Shown here: one piece after another, positions 13,275-21,590 of the stretch | How positions within the stretch are numbered: the stretch's first letter is position 1 | Layout of the letters: each line of letters opens with the position of its first letter | IMG/VR virus record: IMGVR_UViG_3300035171_000019 | Span: 1-21,617 of that record | Source of the DNA: a virus | Strand: one strand, 5' to 3' | DNA length: 21,617 nt | Translations under genes and position numbers: made by a program | Notes under the pieces: generated by a model | What the model was told of the DNA's origin: nothing | The model's database searches: none | Seen by the model: only the letters and a program-made list of their open reading frames with translations

Positions 13275-13793
13275 TCAGACCTCGATCTCGACGTTGATCC
13301 GGATCTGGTGCGACGCCGGCAGCGTGTTTCCGATGTTCACGAACGCGATCCCGTTGGCCGTGCCGATGCCCACGACAAGCTCCTCGATGAACTCGTAAGG
13401 CAGGTCGAGGGTCGACTGGGTGTTCAGCGGGATCACGGCGATCGGGTTTGTCGCTAGCGTCGGGCCGGTCGTGCCGATCGTGGTCGCGGTGATCGCGAAC
13501 AGGCCCGCGGTCGGGTCGGTCTGCGGCGTCCACGTCTCGTACGGCTGGCCCGGGATGGCCGCGGCGATGCCGGTGCCCGACGGGGCGACGGTCTGCCGGT
13601 ACACGCCGACCGAGATCTGCTGCGACGTCGGCACCGACGCGCCGGCGATAACGCCGAGCTGAAGGCGCCGCATCCGGAAACCGGAAGTGGCCGAGCCGCC
13701 CCAGTAGCCCATGTAGCCGTTGACGGTCGTGGTCGCGTTGACGCCGCTCAGCTGCGCGGCCTGGGACAGGATCGAGGCGCCGTAGCGGGCCAT
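13275..13793 (-). CDS. Beta-rich accessory head protein
   Basis: This encodes 172 residues. After MARYGASILSQAAQLSGVNA the sequence is mostly short strands: GYMGYWGGSATSGFRMRRLQ, QISVGVYRQTVAPSG, TQSTLDLPYEFIEELVVGIG and HQIRINVEIEV. This looks like one compact beta-sandwich of the type used for decoration or fibre proteins. ATG 13793 has GAGAGGA 8 bases upstream. It lies between the head-tail connector and the Arg/Pro repeat protein. Head decoration is a reasonable inference; no enzyme motif is visible and the family is unnamed to me. Confidence 0.7.
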   Translation of the reverse strand: MARYGASILSQAAQLSGVNATTTVNGYMGYWGGSATSGFRMRRLQLGVIAGASVPTSQQISVGVYRQTVAPSGTGIAAAIPGQPYETWTPQTDPTAGLFAITATTIGTTGPTLATNPIAVIPLNTQSTLDLPYEFIEELVVGIGTANGIAFVNIGNTLPASHQIRINVEIEV

Positions 13794-13806
13794 GAATGTG
13801 TTCCTC

Positions 13807-14412
13807 TCAGAATGCTCGGACCATGCGGGCCTTGGGCCCGTACTGCTTGGCTATGGCGGCCTTCAGGCTCGGCCTGGCCTCGAGGGCGGCCTCCGCCTCG
13901 GCATAGGCGACGGCGTAGTCGTCGATCTGCTCCCGGATCACCGTGCCGTCCGGGTTCAGGAACAGGCCTTTGGCGATTGACAGCGAGACCCCGCGGCCAA
14001 GCTGCAACTCCTGCCGGCCGGCCGCGTATCCGTGGGTGTAGACGAAGTCGACGGTGGACGGCTCACCGCAGTAGGTCTGCCAGCCCGAACCCCGGTACAG
14101 CCGGTTCCCGACGAGCCGGTACGTGGATGCACCCGAGCCGGGAAGTCCGGCGGTCAGCGCCGCGCCGTCGAGGGTCACCGCTGAGACCGCGGAGACCGGC
14201 CACTGCGGCGGCCGGAGCCACTGCTCGGTCGTGCCGACCACCGTCGCGGTGTCGGCGACGACCTGAACGATGCGCTGGCCGTCCGCGGCCGACTGGACGA
14301 CGGCTGTGGAGATCTCGAGGGCCAGCGTTCCCGATGCGTTGTTGATCGGGTTGCCGGCGTCCCTGCCCAGCAGGGAGGCAAGGTCTTCGAGCGATGCCAG
14401 CATGTCAGCCAT
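13807..14412 (-). CDS. Head-tail connector (HK97 gp6-like)
   Basis: This encodes 201 residues. It begins MADMLASLEDLASLLGRDAG, the typical start of adaptor proteins that bind the portal. It continues with EQWLRPPQWPVSAVSAVTLD and QTYCGEPSTVDFVYTHGYAA (the Y-THGY segment is common in this family), and ends in helices with SIAKGLFLNP and YAEAEAALEARPSLKAAIAK. These features and the position fit the gp6/gp15-type adaptor that extends the portal channel. ATG 14412 has GGAGG 10 bases upstream; ATG 14403 lacks such a site. Confidence 0.85.
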   Translation of the reverse strand: MADMLASLEDLASLLGRDAGNPINNASGTLALEISTAVVQSAADGQRIVQVVADTATVVGTTEQWLRPPQWPVSAVSAVTLDGAALTAGLPGSGASTYRLVGNRLYRGSGWQTYCGEPSTVDFVYTHGYAAGRQELQLGRGVSLSIAKGLFLNPDGTVIREQIDDYAVAYAEAEAALEARPSLKAAIAKQYGPKARMVRAF

Positions 14413-14442
14413 CGCGGCCCCGCCTCCCTCGCACTGCGGTGA

Positions 14443-15030
14443 TCAGGTGAGGACGACGTACGGGACGAACTGCTTGACCGTCGGCGACGCCAGGGTGGCC
14501 GTCGCCGTGGCGGTCAGCGCCGAGCCCGAGGTGACCGACAGGTTGGGCTCGCCGGTCACGATCGGGGCGACCGCGCACGTGCCGAGCAGGGTCGGCGGGG
14601 TGGTAGCGGTGACGTTGATCGCCACCCAGTAGTAGCCGGGCACACTGATCGTCTGCGCGGCCGCCAGGGCGAGGGTCTTGGTCGTGTTCGCCGCCCAGGC
14701 CGTCGAGGTCTGGTCGGCCGACTGCGACAGCAGCGCCGGAGTGGCCGCGTTCGAGTAGAGCGCGAACCACCAGTTCGTCGGGGTGCCGGCCGCGGTCGCG
14801 CCGGACCGGAACGACACGTTCGTGATGACGTCGCCGGCGGCGAGCTTGATCCGCACGGCGGTCATCACGCCGGTCGCGAGGGCGACCTGACCGGTGTCAC
14901 CGGCCGAGTCGTACAGGCCGAACCGGGGCAGGTTGGCGCGGTAGAAGGTGCTGGGGCTGGACGGCAGGGCAGCGTCCCAGGCCGCCAGGGCGTCGCGGAC
15001 GTTGCCGCTGAACAGGCCGAGCTCGCTCAC
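14443..15030 (-). CDS. Beta-rich accessory head protein
   Basis: This encodes 195 residues. An N-terminal stretch (SELGLFSGNVRDALAAWDAA) precedes a Ser/Thr/Ala-rich domain with strands around VMTAVRIKLAAGDVITNVSF, NWWFALYSN, TKTLALAAAQTISVPGYYWV and KQFVPYVVLT, most like a jelly-roll. The start is GTG 15030 with AAGGAG 7 bases upstream, sharing GTGA with the previous stop. It lies between the SAP-like small protein and the connector, and is probably a head decoration or surface protein. Carbohydrate binding is possible from the fold type but not shown. Confidence 0.7.
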   Translation of the reverse strand: MSELGLFSGNVRDALAAWDAALPSSPSTFYRANLPRFGLYDSAGDTGQVALATGVMTAVRIKLAAGDVITNVSFRSGATAAGTPTNWWFALYSNAATPALLSQSADQTSTAWAANTTKTLALAAAQTISVPGYYWVAINVTATTPPTLLGTCAVAPIVTGEPNLSVTSGSALTATATATLASPTVKQFVPYVVLT

Positions 15031-15368
15031 GGCTGGTCTCCTTCAGTGCTGGTGGTGAACCGCTCGACGAGCTGGTCACGGGAAAGGGTCGCGGCCTCGT
15101 CGGCCTCCATGCCGCCGTGCTCGACGGCCCAGGTCCGCCACGCTTCGGTGCTGGCGGACTTCCTCGGCTGCTCGGCCGCGTCGGGCTGCTCGGGTTCCGG
15201 CTCGGCGGCAGCCTTGGGGTCCTCGACGGTGTAGCCGGCCGAACGGCAGTAGGCCAGCGTCGCTGCGTCGGTCTCGTCGTCGATCAGCGCGACACCATCG
15301 GTGAAGCGCACGGTGCCGACGTCGCCGGTGAAGCCGGGCACGATAGTGGTGACCAGATGCTGGGTCAT
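15027..15368 (-). CDS. Small head protein with SAP/HeH-like C-terminus
   Basis: This encodes 113 residues in two halves. Residues 1-50 form a small beta domain (LVTTIVPGFTGDVGTVRFTD, then GVALIDDETDAATLAYCRSA) seen next to capsid genes in actinophages. A Pro/Glu linker (residues 51-68) leads to a helix-extended-helix motif at about 69-105 (KSASTEAWRTWAVEHGG, then LSRDQLVERF), similar to SAP/HeH modules. ATG 15368 is one base after the capsid stop. A small capsid accessory protein that contacts other head proteins or DNA is plausible; the role is inferred. Confidence 0.75.
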   Translation of the reverse strand: MTQHLVTTIVPGFTGDVGTVRFTDGVALIDDETDAATLAYCRSAGYTVEDPKAAAEPEPEQPDAAEQPRKSASTEAWRTWAVEHGGMEADEAATLSRDQLVERFTTSTEGDQP

Positions 15369-15369
15369 G

Positions 15370-16389
15370 TCACTGCACCGTGATCGTCCGCAGGACGCCG
15401 GCCGCCTTGGTGTTCTTCAGGGTCATGGCCAGCGGGCCGATCTCGAGCTCGCCGGACTTGACGGCGCCGGCGTGGGCGAAGTCGGGCAGCCAGGTCTGGA
15501 CCATCGGGACGCCGGACGCCAGGACGCCGTGGAAGGCATCCATCCCGAACGCGACCGCGTACAGATCGGTGGTCGTGGAAGCGATCGGGATGATCGGCGC
15601 CGAACCGTCCTGCCGGTCACCGATGTCGACCAGCGTCCAGCCGGCGTACGACTCGACCTGGCGGCCGAGGTCGTCCTTGGTGTTGGTGTACGAGCCGGAG
15701 GTCCGGACGATCGACCGCAGGCGGGCGATCAGCTTCGTGTTGCCCAGGATCGCCTTGACGCCGGGCGGGATGGCGCCGGGCGCCGACATGTCGCCGGAGC
15801 CGACGTGCGACGGCACGATCAGCGACAGGAAGTCGTCCAGCTCGTCGAGGCGGGTGTTCGCGGTGGCCAGGTTGCCCGCGATCGTCGCGGCCTTCCAGTC
15901 CGCCGAACCGGCCACGTAGCCGGCGGTCTTCTCGGTGACCGTGCCGGTGAGGGCCTTGCTCAGGCCGTCGAAGCCGTTGGCGTCCACCGCGGTGTCGCCG
16001 AGGATCAGTTCCTGCTGGAACCGCACGATCGAGGAGATCGTGAGCTGGGTCAGCTGGAACGCGATCTCGTTGGTCTGCGCGGGGCCCAGGTTGGCCAGCA
16101 CCCGGTCGAGGGTGAAAGCGCCGCCCAGCGGCTTCAGGTCCACGGTGAACCGGTTCCGAACCGCCTGGCCGGGGGTGTACTCGCTGTTGAGCGCACGGAA
16201 GCCGGCCGCGGCCGGGGTCGTGAGCCGGGTGTAGCCGTAAGTCAGCGTGGCACCGCCGGTGCCCGGGTTGACCGAGTCGTCGAAGGGAACGTTGTCCCAC
16301 AGCCAGGAGTATCGACGGAGGTTGTCGATCACCTGGAAGTCGACATCGTTGAGGGTGTTCACCGCTGCCTGCGCGAGGGTGATCGGCAT
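15370..16389 (-). CDS. Major capsid protein (HK97 fold)
   Basis: This encodes 339 residues. Segments typical of HK97-fold capsid proteins are visible: an N-terminal helix (ITLAQAAVNTLNDVDFQVID), the E-loop region around YTRLTTPAAAGFRALNSEYT, the long spine helix with TNEIAFQLTQLTISSIVRFQ and the LGNTKLIARLRSIVRTSGSY segment. The C-terminal strands include YAVAFGMDAFHGVLASG. ATG 16389 has GGAG upstream. It follows the scaffold gene and precedes small head proteins, as in most siphoviruses. No N-terminal protease or delta domain is apparent; the separate scaffold gene should assist assembly. Confidence 0.92.
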   Translation of the reverse strand: MPITLAQAAVNTLNDVDFQVIDNLRRYSWLWDNVPFDDSVNPGTGGATLTYGYTRLTTPAAAGFRALNSEYTPGQAVRNRFTVDLKPLGGAFTLDRVLANLGPAQTNEIAFQLTQLTISSIVRFQQELILGDTAVDANGFDGLSKALTGTVTEKTAGYVAGSADWKAATIAGNLATANTRLDELDDFLSLIVPSHVGSGDMSAPGAIPPGVKAILGNTKLIARLRSIVRTSGSYTNTKDDLGRQVESYAGWTLVDIGDRQDGSAPIIPIASTTTDLYAVAFGMDAFHGVLASGVPMVQTWLPDFAHAGAVKSGELEIGPLAMTLKNTKAAGVLRTITVQ

Positions 16390-16408
16390 GTCCTACTCCA
16401 GTTGTGGC

Positions 16409-16915
16409 TCAGCCAGTCGCCGGCTTGCGAGCCGCTGCGATGGCCTCGGTGAGTGATTTCGCTCGGGTCCTGGTCTCGCCCTTGGGGCCCTGCGACGGGT
16501 CCGGCTTCGGGAGCTTCGGCCCTGTCGCCGCCGGGGTGACGGGGAAGTCCCGCAGGATCTCGTCGGCGTCCGCCTCGAGCTCTTCCTTGGTGGCACCCGC
16601 CAGGCGTTTGGCCTGGGCGGGCGTGAGGCCTTTCTCGTGGGCGACCTCGAGGCGCGTCGCGCGCAACTCGGCGGCCACGGCACGCTGCTCGGCGGCGGCA
16701 CGCTTCTCGGCCTCGGACTTGTCCGCCTCGGCCTTGTCCTGCTCGGCCTTGCGGTACTTCGCCAGCTCTTTCTCGGCGGCCTTACGAGCATCGCGCTCGG
16801 CGGCCAGAGCCTTCTTGCCGGCGTCGCCCAGCTCCTCGGTCTCCGGCTTCGGTACGGCCGGCGGCTCGACGGGCGGAGCAGTGGGTTCGGGCGGGGTTTC
16901 GACGGGTGCGGTCAT
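16409..16915 (-). CDS. Capsid scaffolding protein
   Basis: This encodes 168 residues. There is a Pro/Glu-rich N-terminus (1-26), a long Ala/Lys/Glu coiled coil (about 32-95, such as AAEKELAKYRKAEQDKAEAD), a short helix-turn segment (TPAQAKRLAGATKEELEADA) and a Lys/Pro-rich C-terminal tail that probably binds the capsid protein. This composition and the position just upstream of the capsid gene are standard for phage scaffolds, which guide procapsid assembly and then leave. ATG 16915 has AAGG 6 bases upstream. Confidence 0.9.
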   Translation of the reverse strand: MTAPVETPPEPTAPPVEPPAVPKPETEELGDAGKKALAAERDARKAAEKELAKYRKAEQDKAEADKSEAEKRAAAEQRAVAAELRATRLEVAHEKGLTPAQAKRLAGATKEELEADADEILRDFPVTPAATGPKLPKPDPSQGPKGETRTRAKSLTEAIAAARKPATG

Positions 16916-16955
16916 CGCGACCTTCTGTGCTGCGACCTGGGCATCGCGCCGCAGG

Positions 16956-18020
16956 TCAGAGGATGTATCCGAACCGCTTGAGCAAGCGGATGGCTTCGTC
17001 GCGGTCGCGGGCGGCGGCCAGGATGCTTTCCGGCATCAGCCGCGGCGTACGTGAGCGCCGGTAACGCTGACCCTTGACCTTCAGGCCGGTATCGCCGGCA
17101 CCGAGCCGCCGGCCGGCCACGCCGCGGGTGGTCGTGCCCTCGGTCGTCGTGAAGACCTGCTGGCCGAAGACGCTGGACGCCTGAAGTCGCCCGATGTCAC
17201 GGCCGCCGCGCAGCATCCGCGCCTCGGCGGCTGTGATCCGCGCACCTGCGGGTGTGAGTCCAGCGGCGCCGCGGCGGGCGTTGACGACCTGCGCCGGGTC
17301 CGCTCCGAGCCGGATCGCTTCCGCGCCCGACTTGGTGAACACCTTGTCCTGCTCGGCCGTCGACATCGCATCGAAGGTCTTGCGCGGGCTCAGCACCATG
17401 TCGCCGCCGACAGCCTCGCTGCTCGGGATGTGCACGCAGTCGCAGGACGGATGCCGCTCGAAACCGGCGTTGTAGCGGTACCACTTCCCGGCCAGGACGA
17501 TGCACCGCGAACAGGTCTTGCCGACCACCATGCGCACGTAGCCGTTCGCGTGCGGCCTCGCCGTCAGCGCAACCTGATCGGCTACTCGGCCCGCGTCGGC
17601 GACCTGCGTGCGGACGATCATGTCGAGGCTCGTATACCCCGTCGCCAGAGCTTCGGCCGTCGTCGCGCCGCCACCGATAGCGATCTTCGTAGCGATCACC
17701 GGCTGATCCAGCAACGTGCCTAACTCGCGGCCGTCCGAGGCGATCCCGGCAAGCTGGCGGCCAGCAGTCGCGCCGTCGGCCGCCGGGTCGATCTCCTGCG
17801 CCGCCAGCACCGCGTCGAGGTAGTCGTCGGCGCCCACCGCGGCGGCCAGCTGCGCGCCCGACAGCGCCAGCAGCAGCGTCGGCGACAGCATCGACCAGGA
17901 CCCGTCGAGGTCGGCGAGCGACAGCGTCCGCCACGCCTTTCGTGCCTGCTTCGAGACCGCCTCGATGAGCCTGCGCCGGGCCCGGTACCGCTCGAACGCG
18001 ATTGCTTCAGGCGACCGCAC
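16956..18020 (-). CDS. MuF-like capsid maturation / minor head protein
   Basis: This encodes 354 residues. The first 70 are helical (RYRARRRLIEAVSKQARKAW). The central part holds the MuF signature: Cys170 and Cys173 in KTCSRCIVLAGKWYRYN, then His190, Cys193, Cys195 and His197 in ERHPSCDCVHIP. These are potential metal ligands as in the VG15/MuF family. The C-terminal 150 residues are basic (RRLGAGDTGLKVKGQRYRRS). The start is GTG 18020 inside the end of the portal gene, with GGAG 7 bases upstream. MuF-type proteins are minor head components near the portal and sometimes carry toxin domains; no toxin motif is evident in the tail here. Confidence 0.88.
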   Translation of the reverse strand: MRSPEAIAFERYRARRRLIEAVSKQARKAWRTLSLADLDGSWSMLSPTLLLALSGAQLAAAVGADDYLDAVLAAQEIDPAADGATAGRQLAGIASDGRELGTLLDQPVIATKIAIGGGATTAEALATGYTSLDMIVRTQVADAGRVADQVALTARPHANGYVRMVVGKTCSRCIVLAGKWYRYNAGFERHPSCDCVHIPSSEAVGGDMVLSPRKTFDAMSTAEQDKVFTKSGAEAIRLGADPAQVVNARRGAAGLTPAGARITAAEARMLRGGRDIGRLQASSVFGQQVFTTTEGTTTRGVAGRRLGAGDTGLKVKGQRYRRSRTPRLMPESILAAARDRDEAIRLLKRFGYIL

Positions 18021-19425
18021 CGGCCGGCTCCGTCACCGGGCCGGGCTGCGGGGCGGCGAGCCCGCGGGCGATGTCGGCAAGCGGGTTGGCCGCGGCCGTC
18101 GCCTCGTCGTCGGCTTCCATCCGCTCGATCTGCGCCTGCGTATAGCCGAGGTCTTCGCGGGTCTGCGGCAGCGTCGTGATCCCGCCCGCGTACAGCTTCA
18201 CCGCCGCGTCCGCAGCCTCCGCCTTCGTCGGCGTAGACGCGTCGCGCCAGATCGTCTCGAGCTGCCGCCACTTCGGGTCGGCGTCGCCGAGGAACAGCCG
18301 GACGATCTGCATCGCCCGCTCGTAGGCGCCGCCGAATGCCCGCTGCTTACGCTCGGCCCGCTTCACCAGCCGGGCCTCGGACGAGCGGATCGCGTCCGCG
18401 CTGGGCGGGTTGTCGGTGGCCAGGCCGAGGAAGTGCGGCGGCAGGCCCGACAGCGAGGCGACCAGTCGCGCCATCTGGTTGATCGAGTCGTGGAAATTCG
18501 ACAGCTGAGCGCCCGCGAACTCGAACTGCCGCATCACCTTCTCGTCGTCGGGGACCGTCAGCAGCCGGCCCATCAGCGCCTGCATCGCGCTGATCGGGTT
18601 GCCGTCTTGGTCCTCGAACGAATTCGGGCTCGCACCGAAGATGCCCCGCAGCGGAACGGCGATGAACTCGGCGGCCACCATCATGTCGGTCGCCAGCTTG
18701 TTCGCCGCCCAGGCCAGCGGCAAGATCGCATCCAGCTCGGACCGGCCGCGCCAGTCGGCCAGCCGCGCGCGGTTGACCATCGGCACGATCGGCACCACGC
18801 CGAGGTTGTGCTCGTCGCGATCGAGCAGCTTCCAGTCCGCGGTCAGGTCGTAATAGCTGGTTCGGTCCGGCTCATACACCGTCGCGTACCGCTCGATCCG
18901 GCCCGTCACGACCTGCTGGGTAGCCATCAGGCTGTCCTGGTACGGATAGCCGGCGCCGTAGATCCGGATCGCCGACCGGACCAGCCGGGTACGCGGGTCG
19001 ATGTCCGCGTACACCTCGAGCGGCGACTCGAACGTCACCAGCGGCGTATCCGCGTCGTCCTCGTTCGTGCCGATCGCGATGTACGAACGGCGCATCGTCA
19101 GCGCGTCCACCGTCGCCATCTGCGACTGCTCGTCAGCGCAGTTCGCCTGCCAGATCCGCCACAGATCCGCGTCCGCGTCGTCGTCCGGCAGCCGGAACCC
19201 CTCGACGTCCAGGCGCTCCTCGATGGAGTCCACGACCAGCTGCGGCCACGCGATCACGACCTGCTGGACGCGTTCGCCGAGCTCCGCCTGGATCTCCGGG
19301 TGCATGTAGGCGCGCTGGCAGCGCATTTCGTACTCGTCGTTGTACGCCTTCAGCTGCGGCCGCTCGATGTTGTGCGCGTTGCTCAGCCGGGTGATCAGGT
19401 CCCGCTCGTCGTCGGCGAGGGCCAC
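18007..19425 (-). CDS. Portal protein
   Basis: This encodes 472 residues, typical for the SPP1 gp6/HK97-type portal family of actinophages. Familiar segments are an N-terminal helix with HNIERPQLKAYNDEYEM, the GVVPIVPMVNR strand (209-219), SELDAILPLAWAANKLATDM (229-248), SGLPPHFLGL (326-335) and the stem helices NPPSADAIRSSEARLVKRAE (339-358). It forms the dodecameric ring through which DNA enters and leaves. The start is GTG 19425 with GAGGGGG upstream, 12 bases after the terminase stop. It overlaps the MuF-like gene by 14 bases. Confidence 0.93.
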   Translation of the reverse strand: MALADDERDLITRLSNAHNIERPQLKAYNDEYEMRCQRAYMHPEIQAELGERVQQVVIAWPQLVVDSIEERLDVEGFRLPDDDADADLWRIWQANCADEQSQMATVDALTMRRSYIAIGTNEDDADTPLVTFESPLEVYADIDPRTRLVRSAIRIYGAGYPYQDSLMATQQVVTGRIERYATVYEPDRTSYYDLTADWKLLDRDEHNLGVVPIVPMVNRARLADWRGRSELDAILPLAWAANKLATDMMVAAEFIAVPLRGIFGASPNSFEDQDGNPISAMQALMGRLLTVPDDEKVMRQFEFAGAQLSNFHDSINQMARLVASLSGLPPHFLGLATDNPPSADAIRSSEARLVKRAERKQRAFGGAYERAMQIVRLFLGDADPKWRQLETIWRDASTPTKAEAADAAVKLYAGGITTLPQTREDLGYTQAQIERMEADDEATAAANPLADIARGLAAPQPGPVTEPAGAVA

Positions 19426-19437
19426 GCGCGCCCCCTC

Positions 19438-21090
19438 TCAACGGGTGAAGACGGTGATCTTTCGGCGGACCTTGCGTTGCCAGCCGCCCTTGGCCAGGGC
19501 GTCGAGGCGGGCGCGCCATGAAAGGCAGCCGGCCATGGACAGGTCGATGAAAAGGGGCGAGTCAGGCCGGGGCTTGTAGATAGTCCACAGCGGGGTCTCG
19601 TCGTCGTCGCGTTGGTTCAGGTCACCCTTGCGCGAGTTGGCGATGTGCCGGCCGTAGCGGGCGTCTCCGTTGTGCGTCAGCGCGCCCGAGGTTTGCGCGG
19701 TCTTGAACGCCCGCATGGCCTGGCCGATCTGGCGAGGCCGGTTCGTGTACCACTCGATGACCCGGTGCTCGCCGAAGCGTCCCGCCCATTTCGCGACGTT
19801 GGCTTCGAATCGCGGCGGGTCGGCGTAAGCCCTGAATACCTGGTACCTGTCCATGGCTTCGGCCAAGGCGCCGTCCACCTGCTCGTCGGTGACTTCCCAG
19901 TCCTCCGGCTTGACGTCCTCAGGCTTTTCCCACGCGGCGAGTGGCCACTGGAAGCCGGTCTCGATGTGGGTGGCAATGAACCCGCACGCATCCCGCCAGC
20001 GAGCACCGTCGAACCCGATCGTGATCGGCTCACCGTCTTCGATCCGGATATCGGGTCGGGCCAGTTCCCGCCAGCGAACCGCATCGAATGCCTGCCGCGA
20101 CGAGGAGACCCGGCGATTGAGCCAGACCCGTTCCCAGTAGGCCTTATCGGTGTCCGGCTGGTAGTACAGCGAGGCGATCGAGTCGATCTGGCCCTCGAAG
20201 TCCTGCCATTTCGCAAGCGCTGGGCCAGACGCGACGCGGATCGCCTCCCGGATCTGCTCCGGGTCAGTCAGGTCTTCTTCGTTGCTGGCTGGGGCCTCGC
20301 GGTGGAAGAAGAACAGGGTCGAATCTTTGATCTTGCCCTTGGCGACGTCCTCGGCGTACTCGTGGGTGTCCTGCGCGCAGGAGCCCTCACCCTCGGCGTA
20401 CGTCGTGGTCGTTTCCAGCTCCCACGGATCTGCGATGGTCCGTTTCGGCAGGTTGTTCCGCATCGTCTGCCGCGCGTCCTTCAGCCGCGGCAACACCATT
20501 CGGTGCGTTTCGTCGAAGTGCTGGCAGGTCGTACGCGCTCCGTCGACCGAGTTCGGTGACGACGCCATCGCCTCGGCCTTGCCGTCGCCGTAGGCGCGGG
20601 TGATCCGCTCCTTGCCGGCGTCGAACAGGTCAGCATCCGGGCCCTCCTGGCACATGCACAGCAGCGCCCCGTAGGCCAGTTCCTCGGTCTGTTCCTCCGT
20701 GTACGCGACCATAGGGATGTACGGGTCGACGACCGGCCGGCCGACCGGCTGCCACACGCCGTCGACCTGCCTCCACCCATCGGTGCGGACTGGCCCTTCA
20801 GGGTGGAGCTCGGCGAACATCACCCAGGCGGCCAACTCGGTCTTCGCCGAGCCCTTTCGCAGGCTGATCGCGCATCGCTTGAACCGCCGGCGCCCGGCCC
20901 GGGGGTGATCGCGCGGATAGACCTGGTACATCCGATCGATCAGCGCCGCCTTCTCGACGTCGATGATCGGGTCTTGGCCGCGAAGGTCCCCTGGGCCATG
21001 GATCGCCCGCTCCTGAATCAACTGCCGCACTAGCGGGCCCAGCGTCGGCCAACGCTGTTCATCCAAGGAGGGGACGACAAAGACGCTCAC
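19438..21090 (-). CDS. Terminase large subunit
   Basis: This encodes 550 residues. The ATPase domain shows a Walker A-like loop LRKGSAKTE (77-85, Lys83) and a Walker B HFDETH (191-196, Asp193 and Glu194). The C-terminal nuclease domain has likely metal-binding acids at Asp361 (ITIGFDGARW), Asp424 (AYADPPR) and around Asp476 (THNGDARYGRHIANSR). It packages DNA into procapsids and cuts the concatemer. The start is GTG 21090, sharing GTGA with the small terminase stop, so the two subunits are translationally coupled. Length and motif order are complete. Confidence 0.93.
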   Translation of the reverse strand: MSVFVVPSLDEQRWPTLGPLVRQLIQERAIHGPGDLRGQDPIIDVEKAALIDRMYQVYPRDHPRAGRRRFKRCAISLRKGSAKTELAAWVMFAELHPEGPVRTDGWRQVDGVWQPVGRPVVDPYIPMVAYTEEQTEELAYGALLCMCQEGPDADLFDAGKERITRAYGDGKAEAMASSPNSVDGARTTCQHFDETHRMVLPRLKDARQTMRNNLPKRTIADPWELETTTTYAEGEGSCAQDTHEYAEDVAKGKIKDSTLFFFHREAPASNEEDLTDPEQIREAIRVASGPALAKWQDFEGQIDSIASLYYQPDTDKAYWERVWLNRRVSSSRQAFDAVRWRELARPDIRIEDGEPITIGFDGARWRDACGFIATHIETGFQWPLAAWEKPEDVKPEDWEVTDEQVDGALAEAMDRYQVFRAYADPPRFEANVAKWAGRFGEHRVIEWYTNRPRQIGQAMRAFKTAQTSGALTHNGDARYGRHIANSRKGDLNQRDDDETPLWTIYKPRPDSPLFIDLSMAGCLSWRARLDALAKGGWQRKVRRKITVFTR

Positions 21091-21527
21091 ACCGCGCGCA
21101 GGGCGGCGAAGGGGTCGCCCTGCTGGTCGTCGGCCTGAGGCGCGGCCGCGCGGCGGCGTTCGCCGCGGTCCTGGGCCTCATCGACCCGCTCGATCTCCCA
21201 CTGCAGACGCCGGCGGTCGATCGGGGTCAGGCCGAAGCACTGACGCTGCTGCCGAATCTCGGCGGCGATCTCCTTGCGAAGCTTCGCGTCCTCGCTGCGC
21301 CAGAAGTCATCGACGAGCACGGCCAGGGCGAAGAGCCCATGGCGGTCTGAACCGTCGTACTCGGGCGCCATGGGTGACGCCCAGACGTCCGCCCACCATT
21401 CCCGGGTCTGCTCATGCCAGAGCCGAGTCGGAAGGTTCGGGGCGTCGACCGCATGATTGGCAATCAGGGTCGCCCGGGTTGTACTGCGGTTCCGTCGAGC
21501 CGGATTGCGCTTCGGCAGAGCGGGCAT
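21087..21527 (-). CDS. Terminase small subunit
   Basis: This encodes 146 residues from ATG 21527, which has GGAGG 5 bases upstream; an 8-residue longer form from ATG 21551 (GAGG 5 bases upstream) is possible. The N-terminus is basic (MPALPKRNPARRNRSTTRAT), as expected for DNA contact. The middle contains LWHEQTREWWADVWASPMAP, typical of actinophage small terminases, then LFALAVLVDDFWRSEDAKLR and GLTPIDRRRLQWEIERVDEA, where 'GLTP..RRRLQWE' is a family signature. It recognises the packaging site and recruits the large subunit. It is the first gene of the minus-strand block inside the window. Confidence 0.88.
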   Translation of the reverse strand: MPALPKRNPARRNRSTTRATLIANHAVDAPNLPTRLWHEQTREWWADVWASPMAPEYDGSDRHGLFALAVLVDDFWRSEDAKLRKEIAAEIRQQRQCFGLTPIDRRRLQWEIERVDEAQDRGERRRAAAPQADDQQGDPFAALRAV

Positions 21528-21566
21528 CGCGCCCTCCACTGCTACTCGCATGAAGGCCTCGCGCCA

Positions 21567-21590
21567 TCACGCTACGTGACAAAATTTGTC
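21567..21590. repeat. Two adjoining inverted repeats upstream of the small terminase
   Basis: TCACG-CTA-CGTGA (21567-21579) is followed, with two shared bases, by GACAAA-A-TTTGTC (21578-21590). Both are perfect. They lie 16-39 bases upstream of the longer small terminase start and 40-63 bases upstream of the preferred one, in a stretch without coding sequence. A terminase-recognition or packaging site, or an operator for the late operon, would fit. A matching -35/-10 pair is not evident. Confidence 0.55.

Noticed and set aside
11839-13398. Long plus-strand open frame of 519 codons
   Set aside because: It runs antisense to the repeat protein and its neighbour and consists mainly of Arg/Gly/Asp low-complexity sequence, with no ribosome site of note.
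17965-19521. Plus-strand open frame of 518 codons opposite portal and MuF-like genes
   Set aside because: Shadow frame spanning three minus-strand features; Arg/Val/His-rich and without recognisable domains.
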